Source of the DNA: CAZHGD01 sp964531735
Lineage (GTDB): Bacteria; Armatimonadota; UBA10988
Direction of reading: 5' to 3'
NCBI GenBank assembly: GCA_964531735.1
Contig: CAZHGD010000004.1
Location: 51,979 to 115,978 of the forward strand
Length of the DNA: 64,000 nucleotides
In this document: in pieces, positions 17,686-26,693 of the stretch
Layout of the letters: each line of letters begins with the position of its first letter
How positions within the stretch are numbered: the stretch's first letter is position 1
Notes under the pieces: generated by a model
What the model was told of the DNA's origin: nothing
What the model saw: the letters and a program-made list of their open reading frames with translations, nothing else
The model's database searches: none
Translations under genes and position numbers: made by a program

Positions 17686-18732
17686 ATGGTCCTGCCACGA
17701 GAGACGCTGCTCGACCTGCTGCGGCGGATGCTCCGGATCCGGGCGTTCGAGGAGAGCCTGCGGCGGTTCTACGACTACCGCGGCTATGTTGCGGTGGAGG
17801 CGCCCGAAGACGAGGCCCAGAGCGCCGCGGAGCTGTTGACCTGCGTCAGCTACGACTTCGTCAGCCAGGGCATGATCGGCGGCGCGGTACACCTGAGCAT
17901 CGGCCAGGAAGCGGTCTCGGTCGGCGTCTGCGCCCACCTGGCGGCCGACGACGCGGCGTTCAGCAGTCACCGCAGCCATGGCCATTTCCTGGCCAAGGGC
18001 GGTAGCCTCAAGGCCGCGCTGGCCGAGCTGTTCGGCCGCGTCGACGGGTGCAGCCGTGGCTGCGGCGGCTCGATGCACCTGTTCGACCCGGACATCAGCT
18101 TCCTGGGCGGCAACGGCATCATCGGCGCGCAGTTGACGCTGGCCCTCGGCCCGGCCTTCGCCGCGCGTTACCGCGGCACGGCGCAGGTCTCGGTGCCGTT
18201 CTTCGGTGACGGCGGCGCCAACCAGGGCACCTTCAACGAGGCGCTGAACCTGGCCGCGCTGTGGAAGCTGCCGGTGATCTTCGTCTGCGAGAACAACCTC
18301 TACGCCAACTCGACGCCGGCCGAGATCGCCATGTCGCACCCGGACGTCGCCGTGCGAGCCGCCGGCTACGACATGCCCGGCGAGATCGTCGACGGGCAGG
18401 ACGTGCTGGCGATGTACGAGGCCGCCGGCCGCGCCGTGGCGCGGGCTCGCCGCGGTGACGGCCCGACGCTGATCGAGGCCAAGACCTACCGCTTCGAGGG
18501 CCACTGCGGCATCTCCAGCCAGCATCAGAACCCCGACGAGTGCGCCCGCTGGCGCGAGCGTGATCCCATTGCGCTGTTCGAGCAGCGGCTGCTGACCGAC
18601 GGGCACGCCACCGCGGCCGACGTGGGCGCGCTGCGCGCCGAGGTCGACCGCGAGCTGGAGGCCGCGGTCGAGTTCGCCAAGGCCAGCCCGTTGCCCGAAC
18701 CCGCGGCGTTTGTGGCCGCGCTCGGCCGCTAA
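17686..18732 (+). CDS. Thiamine-pyrophosphate-dependent 2-oxoacid (pyruvate/acetoin) dehydrogenase E1, alpha subunit
   Basis: 348 aa. It decarboxylates a 2-oxoacid (or cleaves acetoin) in an alpha2beta2 E1 with the next gene. The TPP/Mg motif is GDGGANQGTFNEALNLAALW (near 172), ending in VCENN; GGSMHLFD and GHCGISSQHQ are also present. An insertion of about 32 residues (about 30-61) splits the usual start, between RRFYDYRG and GMIGGAVHLSIGQEAV. GAGGAG lies 7 bases before the ATG. No E2 or E3 gene follows, so the partner components must be encoded elsewhere. Pyruvate, branched-chain oxoacid and acetoin cannot be told apart confidently. Confidence 0.93.
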   Translation: MVLPRETLLDLLRRMLRIRAFEESLRRFYDYRGYVAVEAPEDEAQSAAELLTCVSYDFVSQGMIGGAVHLSIGQEAVSVGVCAHLAADDAAFSSHRSHGHFLAKGGSLKAALAELFGRVDGCSRGCGGSMHLFDPDISFLGGNGIIGAQLTLALGPAFAARYRGTAQVSVPFFGDGGANQGTFNEALNLAALWKLPVIFVCENNLYANSTPAEIAMSHPDVAVRAAGYDMPGEIVDGQDVLAMYEAAGRAVARARRGDGPTLIEAKTYRFEGHCGISSQHQNPDECARWRERDPIALFEQRLLTDGHATAADVGALRAEVDRELEAAVEFAKASPLPEPAAFVAALGR

Positions 18733-18742
18733 GGAGGTCGTC

Positions 18743-19717
18743 ATGCCTGAAATGTCCTACGCCGCGGCGGTCAGCGAAGCGATTCGCGAGGAGATGGCCC
18801 GCGACGAGAGCGTCTTTCTGATCGGCGAAGACATCGGCCCGGTCCGCGAGGCCGACGACCTGTTCGCCGCCTTCCGCGAGCGGCGCGTCTGGCAGACGCC
18901 GATCTCCGAGTCGGCCTTCTCCGGCCTGGCCGCCGGCGCCGCGATGGTCGGCCTGCGGCCGATCGTCGAGATCATGTACTGCGACTTCTCCACCGTCTGC
19001 ATGGACCCGATGGTCAACCAGGCGGCCAAGGTCAACCTCATGTCCGGCGGCCGCGTGCACTGCCCGGTGGTCTACCGCACGCCGGCCGGCTGCGGCACGC
19101 GCGAAGGCGGCCACCACAGCCAGAGCCTCGAAGCCTGGTTCGTGCACTCGCCCGGCCTGAAAGTGGTCATGCCGAGCACGCCGGCCGACGCCAAGGGCCT
19201 GATGAAGGCCGCCGTGCGCGATGATGGCCCGGTGGTCTACATCACCCACCGGCTGTTGCACAGCCAGATGGGCGAGGTGCCCGAGGGCGACCAGGTGGTG
19301 CCCATCGGCGCCGCCGATGTCAAGCGCGCGGGCACCGACATCACCGTGGTCTCGTGGTCCTACGCGCTGACCAAGGTGCTGGCCGCGACCGAAGCCCTGG
19401 CTGGGCAGGTGTCGGTCGAAGTGGTGGATCCACGCACGCTGGCGCCGCTGGACCTCGACACCATCCTGGCCTCGGTCCGCAAGACCGGACGCCTGCTGGT
19501 GGTACACGAAGCTCCCGAGCAGGGCGGCGTCGGCGCCGAGGTGGTCCGGCAGGTGGTCGAAGCCGACCTGGGCTGCTTGAGGGTGGCGCCGCGCGTGCTG
19601 GGCTCACGGCACACACCGATGCCCTACAGCCCGCCGCTCGAAGACGCGTGCATCCCGCAGAAGTGGGACATCCAACTCGCCATCCGCGAGATCGTCGGGC
19701 GACCGACCGAGAGGTGA
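18743..19717 (+). CDS. 2-oxoacid (pyruvate/acetoin) dehydrogenase E1, beta subunit
   Basis: 324 aa, the usual length. SYAAAVSEAIREEMARDESV and VFLIGEDIG start the pyrimidine-binding domain; RVWQTPISESAFSGLAAGAA and GLRPIVEIMYCDF are characteristic. The transketolase C domain follows with VEVVDPRTLAPLD and LVVHEAPEQGGVGAE. AGGAGG overlaps the end of the alpha gene, 10 bases downstream of which this gene starts, so the two are co-translated. It completes the E1 heterotetramer. Confidence 0.95.
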   Translation: MPEMSYAAAVSEAIREEMARDESVFLIGEDIGPVREADDLFAAFRERRVWQTPISESAFSGLAAGAAMVGLRPIVEIMYCDFSTVCMDPMVNQAAKVNLMSGGRVHCPVVYRTPAGCGTREGGHHSQSLEAWFVHSPGLKVVMPSTPADAKGLMKAAVRDDGPVVYITHRLLHSQMGEVPEGDQVVPIGAADVKRAGTDITVVSWSYALTKVLAATEALAGQVSVEVVDPRTLAPLDLDTILASVRKTGRLLVVHEAPEQGGVGAEVVRQVVEADLGCLRVAPRVLGSRHTPMPYSPPLEDACIPQKWDIQLAIREIVGRPTER

Positions 19718-19721
19718 CCTG

Positions 19722-20768
19722 ATGACCGCACCCATCGGCTGCGCGGTAATCGGCTACGGCCCGCAGCACAACTTCGGCTGGGCCCACGCGGCCTGGATCA
19801 GCGCCACCCCGGAGCTCGAGCTGCGGGCCGTCTGCGACCGCGATCCGGCCCGGGCCGCCGTGGCCGCCGAGGAGTTCCCCGGCGTCCGCGCGGTGACCGA
19901 CCTGGATGACCTGTGGCGCGACGACCGCATCGAGCTGGTCTCCATCGTCACGCCGCATCACACCCACTGCCCATTGGCCCTGGCCGCCCTGGAGGCCGGC
20001 AAGCACGTGGTGGTGGAGAAGGCCTTCTGCCTCAACGTGGCCGAGGCGACGCAGATGGTGGAGTGCGCCGCGCGCGTCGGCCGGACGCTCGCGGTCCACC
20101 ACAACCGCCGGCACGACGGCAACTTCCGGCGCATCAAGGAGGTGGTCGGCAGCGGCCGCCTCGGCGACGTCTTCCACATCGAGCTGTCGGCCGGCGGCTG
20201 GGTCCGGCCGCAGCTCGGCTGGTACAACGAGAAGGCCACCTCGGGCGGCGGCTTCTACTACTGGGGGCCGCACGCGGTGGACTGGGTGCTCGCTCTGGTG
20301 CCCAGTCCGGTGGTGAGCGTCGACGGCTACTTCCACAAGCGGGTCTGGCACGAGGTGAGCAACGAGGATCAGACGCGCGCCGTGCTGCGGTTTGCCAACG
20401 GCACGGTGGCCGATGTCTGCTGGTCGACCATCGCCGCGGTGGGCGGTCGGCCCCTGTGGCGCATCCTGGGCACCCGCGGGGGCCTGGTCGACACCGGGGC
20501 CAATGCCACGCCGGGCTACCAGCAGATGGTCCACGGTCCCTCGGGTGGTGCCCTGACGGTGGTCACCATCGACGACGCCGGCCACCGTGAGCAGCAGGAG
20601 CTGCCCTACTTCGAGAGTGACTGGGAGCAGTACTGGCAGGACCTGGCCGACCACCTCCTGCGCGGCGCACCAGTGCCGGTGTCCGGCGATGATGGCCGCA
20701 ACGTCATCGCCGTGTTCGAGGCCGCCGAGCGCTCATCGGCCAAGGGGTGTACCGAACGGCTCGCCTAG
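19722..20768 (+). CDS. Gfo/Idh/MocA-family NAD(P)-dependent sugar oxidoreductase
   Basis: 348 aa. An N-terminal Rossmann fold begins GCAVIGYGPQHNFGWAHA, followed by LRAVCDRDPARAAVAAEEFP. The signature region reads VVVEKAFCLNVAEATQMVE, with Lys retained but Phe where the usual EKP has Pro. HHNRRHDGNFRRIKEVVGSG leads into the C-terminal beta-sheet domain. Members oxidise or reduce sugars, inositols or amino sugars. It starts 4 bases after the E1 beta stop, behind AGGTGA, so it is in the E1 operon, suggesting that a sugar-derived product feeds the E1 substrate; this link is inference. Confidence 0.92.
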   Translation: MTAPIGCAVIGYGPQHNFGWAHAAWISATPELELRAVCDRDPARAAVAAEEFPGVRAVTDLDDLWRDDRIELVSIVTPHHTHCPLALAALEAGKHVVVEKAFCLNVAEATQMVECAARVGRTLAVHHNRRHDGNFRRIKEVVGSGRLGDVFHIELSAGGWVRPQLGWYNEKATSGGGFYYWGPHAVDWVLALVPSPVVSVDGYFHKRVWHEVSNEDQTRAVLRFANGTVADVCWSTIAAVGGRPLWRILGTRGGLVDTGANATPGYQQMVHGPSGGALTVVTIDDAGHREQQELPYFESDWEQYWQDLADHLLRGAPVPVSGDDGRNVIAVFEAAERSSAKGCTERLA

Positions 20769-20864
20769 GCGGCCACCATACTGGAAGGAGGTACCGCCAC
20801 CAGAGCGAAGACCGGCACCAACCGAGTGGGTGGTCGCCGCAGGACCGGACGGACAGGAGTACGC

Positions 20865-23800
20865 ATGGCCGGAGCGGACCACCAAGGCCCCGCCGATCTG
20901 CTCGCGCAGGTGCAGTGTCTGGCTGCCGAACGCGAGCACTTGACCGACGAGCTCGCGCGCAGCAACGACATCTACCGCAGCCTGTGCGAGACGATGCTCT
21001 ACGGCGTGGTCTTCCACGACCGCGACGGCACCATTGTGTTCGCGAATCCGGCCGCCGAACGCCTGCTCGGCCTCACGGCCGCGGAGATCTGCAACCGCAC
21101 TTCGGCCGACGACGAGTGGTGCGCCATCCGCGAAGACGGGTCGCCCTTCCCGGGCGAAGAGCACCCGAGCTCGGTGGCCCAGGCTACCGGACAGGCCGTC
21201 CTCGGCGTCACGATGGGCGTCCGGCGACCAGGCGAGGCGGCGCACATCTGGCTGCGGATCAACGCCATCCCGCAGATCCGGCCGGGCGAGTCCACGCCTT
21301 GGCGAGTGGTGGTCACGTTCGAGGACATCACCGAGCACCGCCAGCTCGATGAGCGGATCCGCGAGAGTGAAGAACGGTACCGGCTGCTGTTCAACCTGAA
21401 CAACGACGCCATGTGCGCGATGGGCTTCGATGCGGACGGCCGGCCCGACCGCTTCCTGGAAGTGAATGAGGCGCTCTGTCAGCGCTATGGCTACACGCGT
21501 GACGAGCTGCTCGAGATGGGCCCGCTGGACCTGGAGAGCCCGGCCGGCCTGGCCCGCCTGCCCGAACTGGTGGCCCGGCTACTGTCGCAGCGGCAGGCGA
21601 CCTGGGAGAGCGTGCATCGCACGCGCGACGGCCGCGAGATCCCGGTCGAGGTGACGACCGTGCTCTTCGACCTCCAGGGCGCCACGGCCGGCCTGTCCAC
21701 CGCGCGCGACATCACCGAGCGGAAGCAGGCCGAGCAAGCGCTGCGGACGGTCAATGAGCGGCTCGCGGCAACCCTGGCAGCATTGCCCGACATCCTGTTC
21801 GAAGTCGACGCGCAAGGGATCATCTACGACTACCGAGCACCCGACGACGAGCGGCTCTACGTGCCGCCATCGGCGTTCATCGGCCGCGACGTGCGCTCGC
21901 TGTTGCCGGAGCCGGCCAGCCGCGTGGTGACCGCGGCCCTGGCCGAGGCGGTCGCCAGCGGCAGCCATCGCGGAGCCGTCTACTCGTTGCCGATGCCCGC
22001 GGGCACGCAGTGGTACGAACTGGCCATCAGCAGCAAGGGCGCCGGTGGCACGCTGGCCCAACGGCTCGTGGTCATGGTGCGTGAGGTGACCGAGCGCGAG
22101 CGCGCGCTGGAGGCCTTGCGGCGCTCGGAAGCCGAGCTGGCGCTGCGCAACCGCGTCGCGCAACTGTTCCTCACCGTGCCCGACAACGAGGTCTACGGCG
22201 ATGTGCTGGATGTGCTCCTGGTGGCGTTCGAAAGCCCGCACGGCGCCTTCGGCTTCATCGATGACACCGGTGCGCTGGTCCTGCCCAGCCTGACCCGCGG
22301 CATCTGGTCGGCCTGCCAGGTGGCCGACCGGACGGATGTCTTCCCGCCGGAGACCTGGGGCAACACCATCTGGGGCCGGGTCATCCGCGAGCAGCGCGGC
22401 GACCTCTGCAACGAAGGCTTCAGCGTCCCCGCCGGCCACATCGACATCGAGCACCTGCTGGCCGTGCCGGTGGTGGCGGCCGACCGTACCGTCGGGCTGG
22501 TGCTGCTGGCCAACCGGCCGGGCGGCTACACGCCCGACCAGCAGCGCCTGCTGGAGGGCATCGCCGACTTCATCGCGCCAACCATGCACGCGCGGCAGCA
22601 GCGCGACCTGCAAGAGCGGCGCCGGCACGAGGCCGAGGCGGAGCGGGAGGAAACCTGGGCGCTGCTGCAGGCCGCCGTGGCGCAGTCGCCGTCGGGCATC
22701 CTCATCGCCGACGCGCCCGACGTGCGCATCCGCATGGCCAACCAGGCCGGCCTGACGCTCCGCGGCGAGACCGACCAGCCCCTGACCGACATCGCGGTCG
22801 GCGAGCACAGCCTGAACTGGCAGACCTACCGGCTCGACGGCACGCCGTGCCCGCCAGAGGAACTGCCGCTGTCGCGGGCCGTCCTCAAAGGCGAGACGGT
22901 CCGCAACGAAGAGGTGATCATCCGTGACGCGACCGGCCAGGACCATATCGTCTCGGCCAACGCCGCGCCGGTGCGCGGGCGCGACGGCGAAGTGCGCGCC
23001 GGCGTCGTGATCTTCCACAACATCACCGACCGCAAGCGGGCCGAGGAGCAACGCCTGGCCTTTGAGCGGCAGATGCAGCAGGCGGCTCGCCTGGAGAGTC
23101 TCGGCGTGCTGGCCGGTGGCATCGCCCACGACTTCAACAACCTGCTGGCCGCCATCCTGGGCCATGCCGATCTGGCGCTGGAAGACCTGCCGGACTACTC
23201 ACCCGCGCGCGACAGCCTGCTGGAGATCACCACCGCCGTGCAGCAGGCCTCCGACCTCTGCCGGCAGATGCTGGCCTATGCCGGCCATGGCCCGTTCGTC
23301 ACGGAGTCCCTCAGTCTGAGCGACCTGGTCAGCGGCACGTCACACCTGCTGCGCAGCTCCATCTCCGGGCGCGCCATGCTCGACTTGCGTCTGGCCGAGG
23401 GCTTGCCCGCCTGTCGCGGTGATGTCAGCCAAGTGCGCCAAGTGCTGCTCGACCTGGTGCTCAACGCCTCGGAAGCCATCGCCGAGCGGAGCGGACGCAT
23501 CACCGTCTCGACCGGCGCCGGCCGCTTCACGGCCGACGACCTGCGCGCCGCCTACGGCACGGAGTCGCCCGCGCCGGGTCAGTACGCCTGGCTCGCAGTG
23601 GCCGACACCGGCTGCGGCATGGACGCCGGCGTGCTCCAGCGCATGTTCGAGCCGTTCTACACGACCAAGTTCACCGGTCGCGGACTGGGCCTGGCCGCGA
23701 CGCTGGGCATCGTGCGGGGCCACCGCGGGGTCATCCTCGTCGCCAGCGAGCCGGGGCGTGGCACGACCTTCCGCGTGCTCTTCCCAGTGGCCGCCGCGGC

Positions 23801-24218
23801 GCCGGCGGCGGCCCAGGCGGCGCCGGCAGTGACTTGGCGCGGCAGCGGGACGGCCTTGCTGGTGGACGACGAAGACACGGTGCGGGGCATCGGCCGGCGG
23901 CTGCTGGAGCGCCTGGGTTTCGAGGTGGTCTGCGCAGCGGACGGCCAGGCGGCGCTGGACCTGCTGGCCGCGCACCGCCCGCGGATCCGCCTGGTCCTGC
24001 TCGACCTGACCATGCCGCACATGGGCGGCGAGGACGCCTACCGCGAGTTGCGCCGCCTGGCCCCCGAAGTGCCGGTGGTGCTGACCAGCGGCTACCTGGA
24101 GACCGACGTGGCCGCCCGCTTCGCCGACGACCCGCCCGCCGGATTCGTGCCGAAGCCGCTGTCGCTGAGCGGCCTGCGAGACCGTCTGCAACAGGCTCTC
24201 ACCGGCGCCGCCGCCTGA
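20865..24218 (+). CDS. Hybrid sensor histidine kinase with four PAS domains, a GAF domain and a C-terminal receiver
   Basis: 1117 aa with no membrane segments, so probably a cytoplasmic sensor. Order: short coiled coil; PAS1 from about 40 (GVVFHDRDGTIVFANPAAER); PAS2 from 167; PAS3 from 296; GAF about 426-575; PAS4 from 597; HisKA-like dimerisation with phospho-His755 in GGIAHDFNNLLAAILGH; HATPase_c with N box (LLDLVLNASEA) and G boxes (ADTGCGMD, GRGLGLAATLG); receiver from about 997 with VDDED and phospho-acceptor Asp1047 in LVLLDLTMP. The ATG at 20865 has AGGAG upstream and is preferred over a GTG at 20826. It is followed by citrate synthase, which has its own promoter. No separate response regulator is adjacent; the output is unknown. 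Confidence 0.93.
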   Translation: MAGADHQGPADLLAQVQCLAAEREHLTDELARSNDIYRSLCETMLYGVVFHDRDGTIVFANPAAERLLGLTAAEICNRTSADDEWCAIREDGSPFPGEEHPSSVAQATGQAVLGVTMGVRRPGEAAHIWLRINAIPQIRPGESTPWRVVVTFEDITEHRQLDERIRESEERYRLLFNLNNDAMCAMGFDADGRPDRFLEVNEALCQRYGYTRDELLEMGPLDLESPAGLARLPELVARLLSQRQATWESVHRTRDGREIPVEVTTVLFDLQGATAGLSTARDITERKQAEQALRTVNERLAATLAALPDILFEVDAQGIIYDYRAPDDERLYVPPSAFIGRDVRSLLPEPASRVVTAALAEAVASGSHRGAVYSLPMPAGTQWYELAISSKGAGGTLAQRLVVMVREVTERERALEALRRSEAELALRNRVAQLFLTVPDNEVYGDVLDVLLVAFESPHGAFGFIDDTGALVLPSLTRGIWSACQVADRTDVFPPETWGNTIWGRVIREQRGDLCNEGFSVPAGHIDIEHLLAVPVVAADRTVGLVLLANRPGGYTPDQQRLLEGIADFIAPTMHARQQRDLQERRRHEAEAEREETWALLQAAVAQSPSGILIADAPDVRIRMANQAGLTLRGETDQPLTDIAVGEHSLNWQTYRLDGTPCPPEELPLSRAVLKGETVRNEEVIIRDATGQDHIVSANAAPVRGRDGEVRAGVVIFHNITDRKRAEEQRLAFERQMQQAARLESLGVLAGGIAHDFNNLLAAILGHADLALEDLPDYSPARDSLLEITTAVQQASDLCRQMLAYAGHGPFVTESLSLSDLVSGTSHLLRSSISGRAMLDLRLAEGLPACRGDVSQVRQVLLDLVLNASEAIAERSGRITVSTGAGRFTADDLRAAYGTESPAPGQYAWLAVADTGCGMDAGVLQRMFEPFYTTKFTGRGLGLAATLGIVRGHRGVILVASEPGRGTTFRVLFPVAAAAPAAAQAAPAVTWRGSGTALLVDDEDTVRGIGRRLLERLGFEVVCAADGQAALDLLAAHRPRIRLVLLDLTMPHMGGEDAYRELRRLAPEVPVVLTSGYLETDVAARFADDPPAGFVPKPLSLSGLRDRLQQALTGAAA

Positions 24219-24260
24219 ACGGCGGCCCGCGCTCGAAGAGCAGCCTGACCCCCTTATTCG

Positions 24261-24289
24261 TTGACCCTCCGGTAGCCCTATGCTATGGT
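24261..24289 (+). promoter_or_regulatory. Strong sigma70 promoter of citrate synthase
   Basis: TTGACC, exactly 17 bases, TATGGT; this is the best housekeeping promoter match seen in the window. Transcription should begin near 24296, giving a leader of about 46 bases that contains the AGGAGG ribosome site. Confidence 0.7.
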
Positions 24290-24341
24290 TGCCCGCAACC
24301 CGATCCGGCCCATAATGAGCAGGACAGGAGGCGGACACACG

Positions 24342-25487
24342 ATGGCACAAGCGACCAAGCAAGCGTCGGACTTCGCCAAGGGCCTGGAAGGCGTGGTCGC
24401 GGCGGAGAGCCGAATCTGCCGGGTCGAGGGCGATATCGGGCGACTGTCCTACTGCGGTTACGACATCCTCGACTTGGTGGAGCATTGCACCTTCGAGGAG
24501 GTCATCTACCTCCTGTGGTACAACGACCTGCCCAATGCCGACCAACTGGCCGAGTTCACCATGCAGTTGATCGCCGAACGGCAGCTCCCCACGGGCTTGG
24601 TCTACACTATGCGGACGTTGCCGCACACCACGCCGCCCATGGATGCCTTGCGGAGCTGCGTCTCGCTCCTCAGCGTCTATGACCCCGACCGGCCCGACGA
24701 CAGCTCGCCCGCAGCCAACTGGCGCCGCTGCTTCCGGCTGATGGCCAAGCTGCCCTGCGTCGTGGCCACCTTCGACCGCCTCCGCAATGGCCACGAACCG
24801 GTCGAGCCACACCCGTCGCTCGGTCTCGCCGGCAACTTCCTCTACCAGTTGACCGGGCAGATCCCGTCGGCCCTCCAGGCCCAGGCCTTCGACGTCGGCC
24901 TGATCCTGCACGCCGACCACGAACTGAACGCGTCCACCTTCGCGGCGCGCGTCACCGTCGGCACGTTGTCGGACATCTACTCCGGCATCACCTCCGCCAT
25001 CGGCTGCCTCAAGGGCCCGCTCCACGGCGGCGCCAACCAGGAGGTGATCCGCATGCTCCACGAAGTCGGCCTGCTCGACCGCGTGGAGTCGTACATCATG
25101 GAGAAGCTGAGCCGCAAGGAGAAGATCATGGGCTTCGGCCACCGTGTCTACAAGACCGGTGACCCCCGCGCCGCCATTCTGCGCAACTGGTCCAAGCGCA
25201 TGGGCGAGGCCGCCGGTGAGACGTTGTGGTTCCAGATGTCGCAGAAGATCGACGAAGTCGTCCAGCGCGAGAAGGGCCTCTACCCGAACGTCGACTTCTA
25301 CTCCGCGTCCGTCTACCACACGCTGAGCATTCCGCACGACCAGTACACGCCGATCTTCGCCTGCAGCCGCGTCGCCGGTTGGCTGGCGCACATCATGGAG
25401 CAGTTCTCCGACAACCGCCTGATCCGCCCGATCGCCAAATGGACCGGCGCGGAGCCGCGCTCATGGGTACCGCTCGAGGACCGCTGA
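24342..25487 (+). CDS. gltA: Citrate synthase (type II-like short form)
   Basis: Condenses acetyl-CoA and oxaloacetate to citrate at the entry to the TCA cycle. 381 aa, typical of the short, dimeric Gram-positive/archaeal-type enzyme. The catalytic triad is visible: His228 in KGPLHGGANQEV, His267 in GFGHRVYKTGDPRA, and Asp318 in NVDFYSASVYHTL. AGGAGG lies 10 bases before the ATG. The last 25 bases overlap the next ORF. The family also includes 2-methylcitrate synthases, so specificity is inferred from absence of prp genes nearby. It has its own promoter. Confidence 0.95.
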   Translation: MAQATKQASDFAKGLEGVVAAESRICRVEGDIGRLSYCGYDILDLVEHCTFEEVIYLLWYNDLPNADQLAEFTMQLIAERQLPTGLVYTMRTLPHTTPPMDALRSCVSLLSVYDPDRPDDSSPAANWRRCFRLMAKLPCVVATFDRLRNGHEPVEPHPSLGLAGNFLYQLTGQIPSALQAQAFDVGLILHADHELNASTFAARVTVGTLSDIYSGITSAIGCLKGPLHGGANQEVIRMLHEVGLLDRVESYIMEKLSRKEKIMGFGHRVYKTGDPRAAILRNWSKRMGEAAGETLWFQMSQKIDEVVQREKGLYPNVDFYSASVYHTLSIPHDQYTPIFACSRVAGWLAHIMEQFSDNRLIRPIAKWTGAEPRSWVPLEDR

Positions 25488-25912
25488 CGCGGCGCCGGCT
25501 CGGACTGCTCCCGGCCGGGCTGGCCTTGCTGGCCGTGGCGCTGTGGGCCGCGTCCCACCGTCGGCCACCAGCGGTGCCCACCGTCAGCGCGGCCGACCCA
25601 TCGGTGCTCGCGGACAGCCTGACGCCAGCCGACCTGGGCCTGCCACTGCCCGACGGCACGCGCGCCGTGCAGCGCCTCACCCGCCTCACCACGCCGGCCG
25701 GCCGCTCGACTATTGCCTTGCTGGAGTCGCCTCAGCCCCTCGCCGCCACCCAGCAGTTCCTTGAGCGGCACTGGCCGGGCGCCCACCGCACGCCCGGCCG
25801 TGCGGTGGTCTTCGAGCGTCGCGCGGCAGGCTATCTGGCCATCGTCCGTCTGCGCGCCAGGGGGTCGCACACGCTGCTCGCGGTGACCATTGACGAAGCC
25901 GCCCCGCGGTGA
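25463..25912 (+). CDS. Small secreted or membrane-anchored protein of unknown function
   Basis: 149 aa starting inside the end of the citrate synthase gene (25-base overlap, different frame). The N-terminus is basic followed by one hydrophobic segment (LGLLPAGLALLAVALWAA), so a signal anchor or signal peptide is expected. The remainder contains a repeated LTRLTTP stretch and a compact alpha/beta region (TQQFLERHWPG; YLAIVRLRARG). I recognise no family. Coding is supported by the length, the hydrophobic leader and the lack of a competing frame between 25488 and 25912; there is no clear ribosome site, so translation may depend on coupling. Confidence 0.6.
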   Translation: MGTARGPLTRRRLGLLPAGLALLAVALWAASHRRPPAVPTVSAADPSVLADSLTPADLGLPLPDGTRAVQRLTRLTTPAGRSTIALLESPQPLAATQQFLERHWPGAHRTPGRAVVFERRAAGYLAIVRLRARGSHTLLAVTIDEAAPR

Positions 25913-25950
25913 CGCCCCGCCGGTCCGCGCGGCGCCATGGCCGCGGCTGG

Positions 25951-26541
25951 TCAACTGCGACAGGCGAGCCGCACGCCGTCGATCAGCATCTGTACCGCCA
26001 CGACCACCAGCACCATGCCCATCAGGCGCTCGATGGCGACCAGGACGCGGCCCCGGAGCCAGCGGCTGAGCGACACCGCCGCCGACAGAATCAGCAACGA
26101 GCCGGTCCAGGCCCCGATCAGCGCCACGGCGGTCAGCCCCAGCGGCGTGGCGCCGGATGCGCCGAACAACATCGCCGTGGCCAGCGCCGACGGCCCGGCC
26201 AGCAGCGGCACGGCCAACGGCACCACCAGCGGTTCACCGGCCTGCTCGGGGTCACCGGCCAGACTCTGGCCGTTCGGGAAGACCATACGCAAGGCGATCA
26301 GGAACAGCACCACGCCCCCGCCAATGCGCACCGCCGGCTCCTCGACCGACAGCAGGCGGAGCACCACCGGCCCGAACCGCATCGCCAACAGCAGGATGAC
26401 CAGGGCGATGAGGTGCTCGCGCACAACGATCCGGTGCTGCCGGCGCTGGTCATAGTCCTTGAGCATGGCGGCGAACAGCGGAATGTTGCCCACCGGATCC
26501 ATGACCACCAGCAGCGTCAACATCAACGAGAGCAGGCGCAT
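25951..26541 (-). CDS. MarC-family (UPF0056) integral membrane protein
   Basis: 196 aa with about six hydrophobic helices. The N-terminal signature LLVVMDPVGNIPLFAAML and the second-half repeat VPLAVPLLAGPSALATAMLF are typical of MarC. Function in the family is unsettled despite the historical antibiotic-resistance name. The ATG at 26541 has GGAG 8 bases upstream. It lies 152 bases downstream of nuoF on the same strand and converges with the small secreted gene across a 38-base gap. Confidence 0.92.
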   Translation of the reverse strand: MRLLSLMLTLLVVMDPVGNIPLFAAMLKDYDQRRQHRIVVREHLIALVILLLAMRFGPVVLRLLSVEEPAVRIGGGVVLFLIALRMVFPNGQSLAGDPEQAGEPLVVPLAVPLLAGPSALATAMLFGASGATPLGLTAVALIGAWTGSLLILSAAVSLSRWLRGRVLVAIERLMGMVLVVVAVQMLIDGVRLACRS

Positions 26542-26693
26542 GGGGCGAACTCCAACCACGGTGGTAGCTTCGCGGTGCGGTGGTGGAGGACCTGCGCGAC
26601 GGCCCGCAGCGCCCTCGCCGCTTCGCGCCGGGCACGCCCGCGGGCAGGTCCGTCAGAGGTGGACAGCGAACGGCGCTCGCCGCGGCGACGGAC

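Noticed and set aside
20587..20943. A 118-codon frame across the gap before the histidine kinase
   Set aside because: It overlaps the end of the oxidoreductase and the start of the kinase in another frame, without a ribosome site or recognisable domain.
24207..24226. GCCGCC/GGCGGC hairpin at the end of the histidine kinase gene as a terminator
   Set aside because: Only six pairs in a GC-rich context, no T-run, and it overlaps the stop codon; expected by chance at this base composition.
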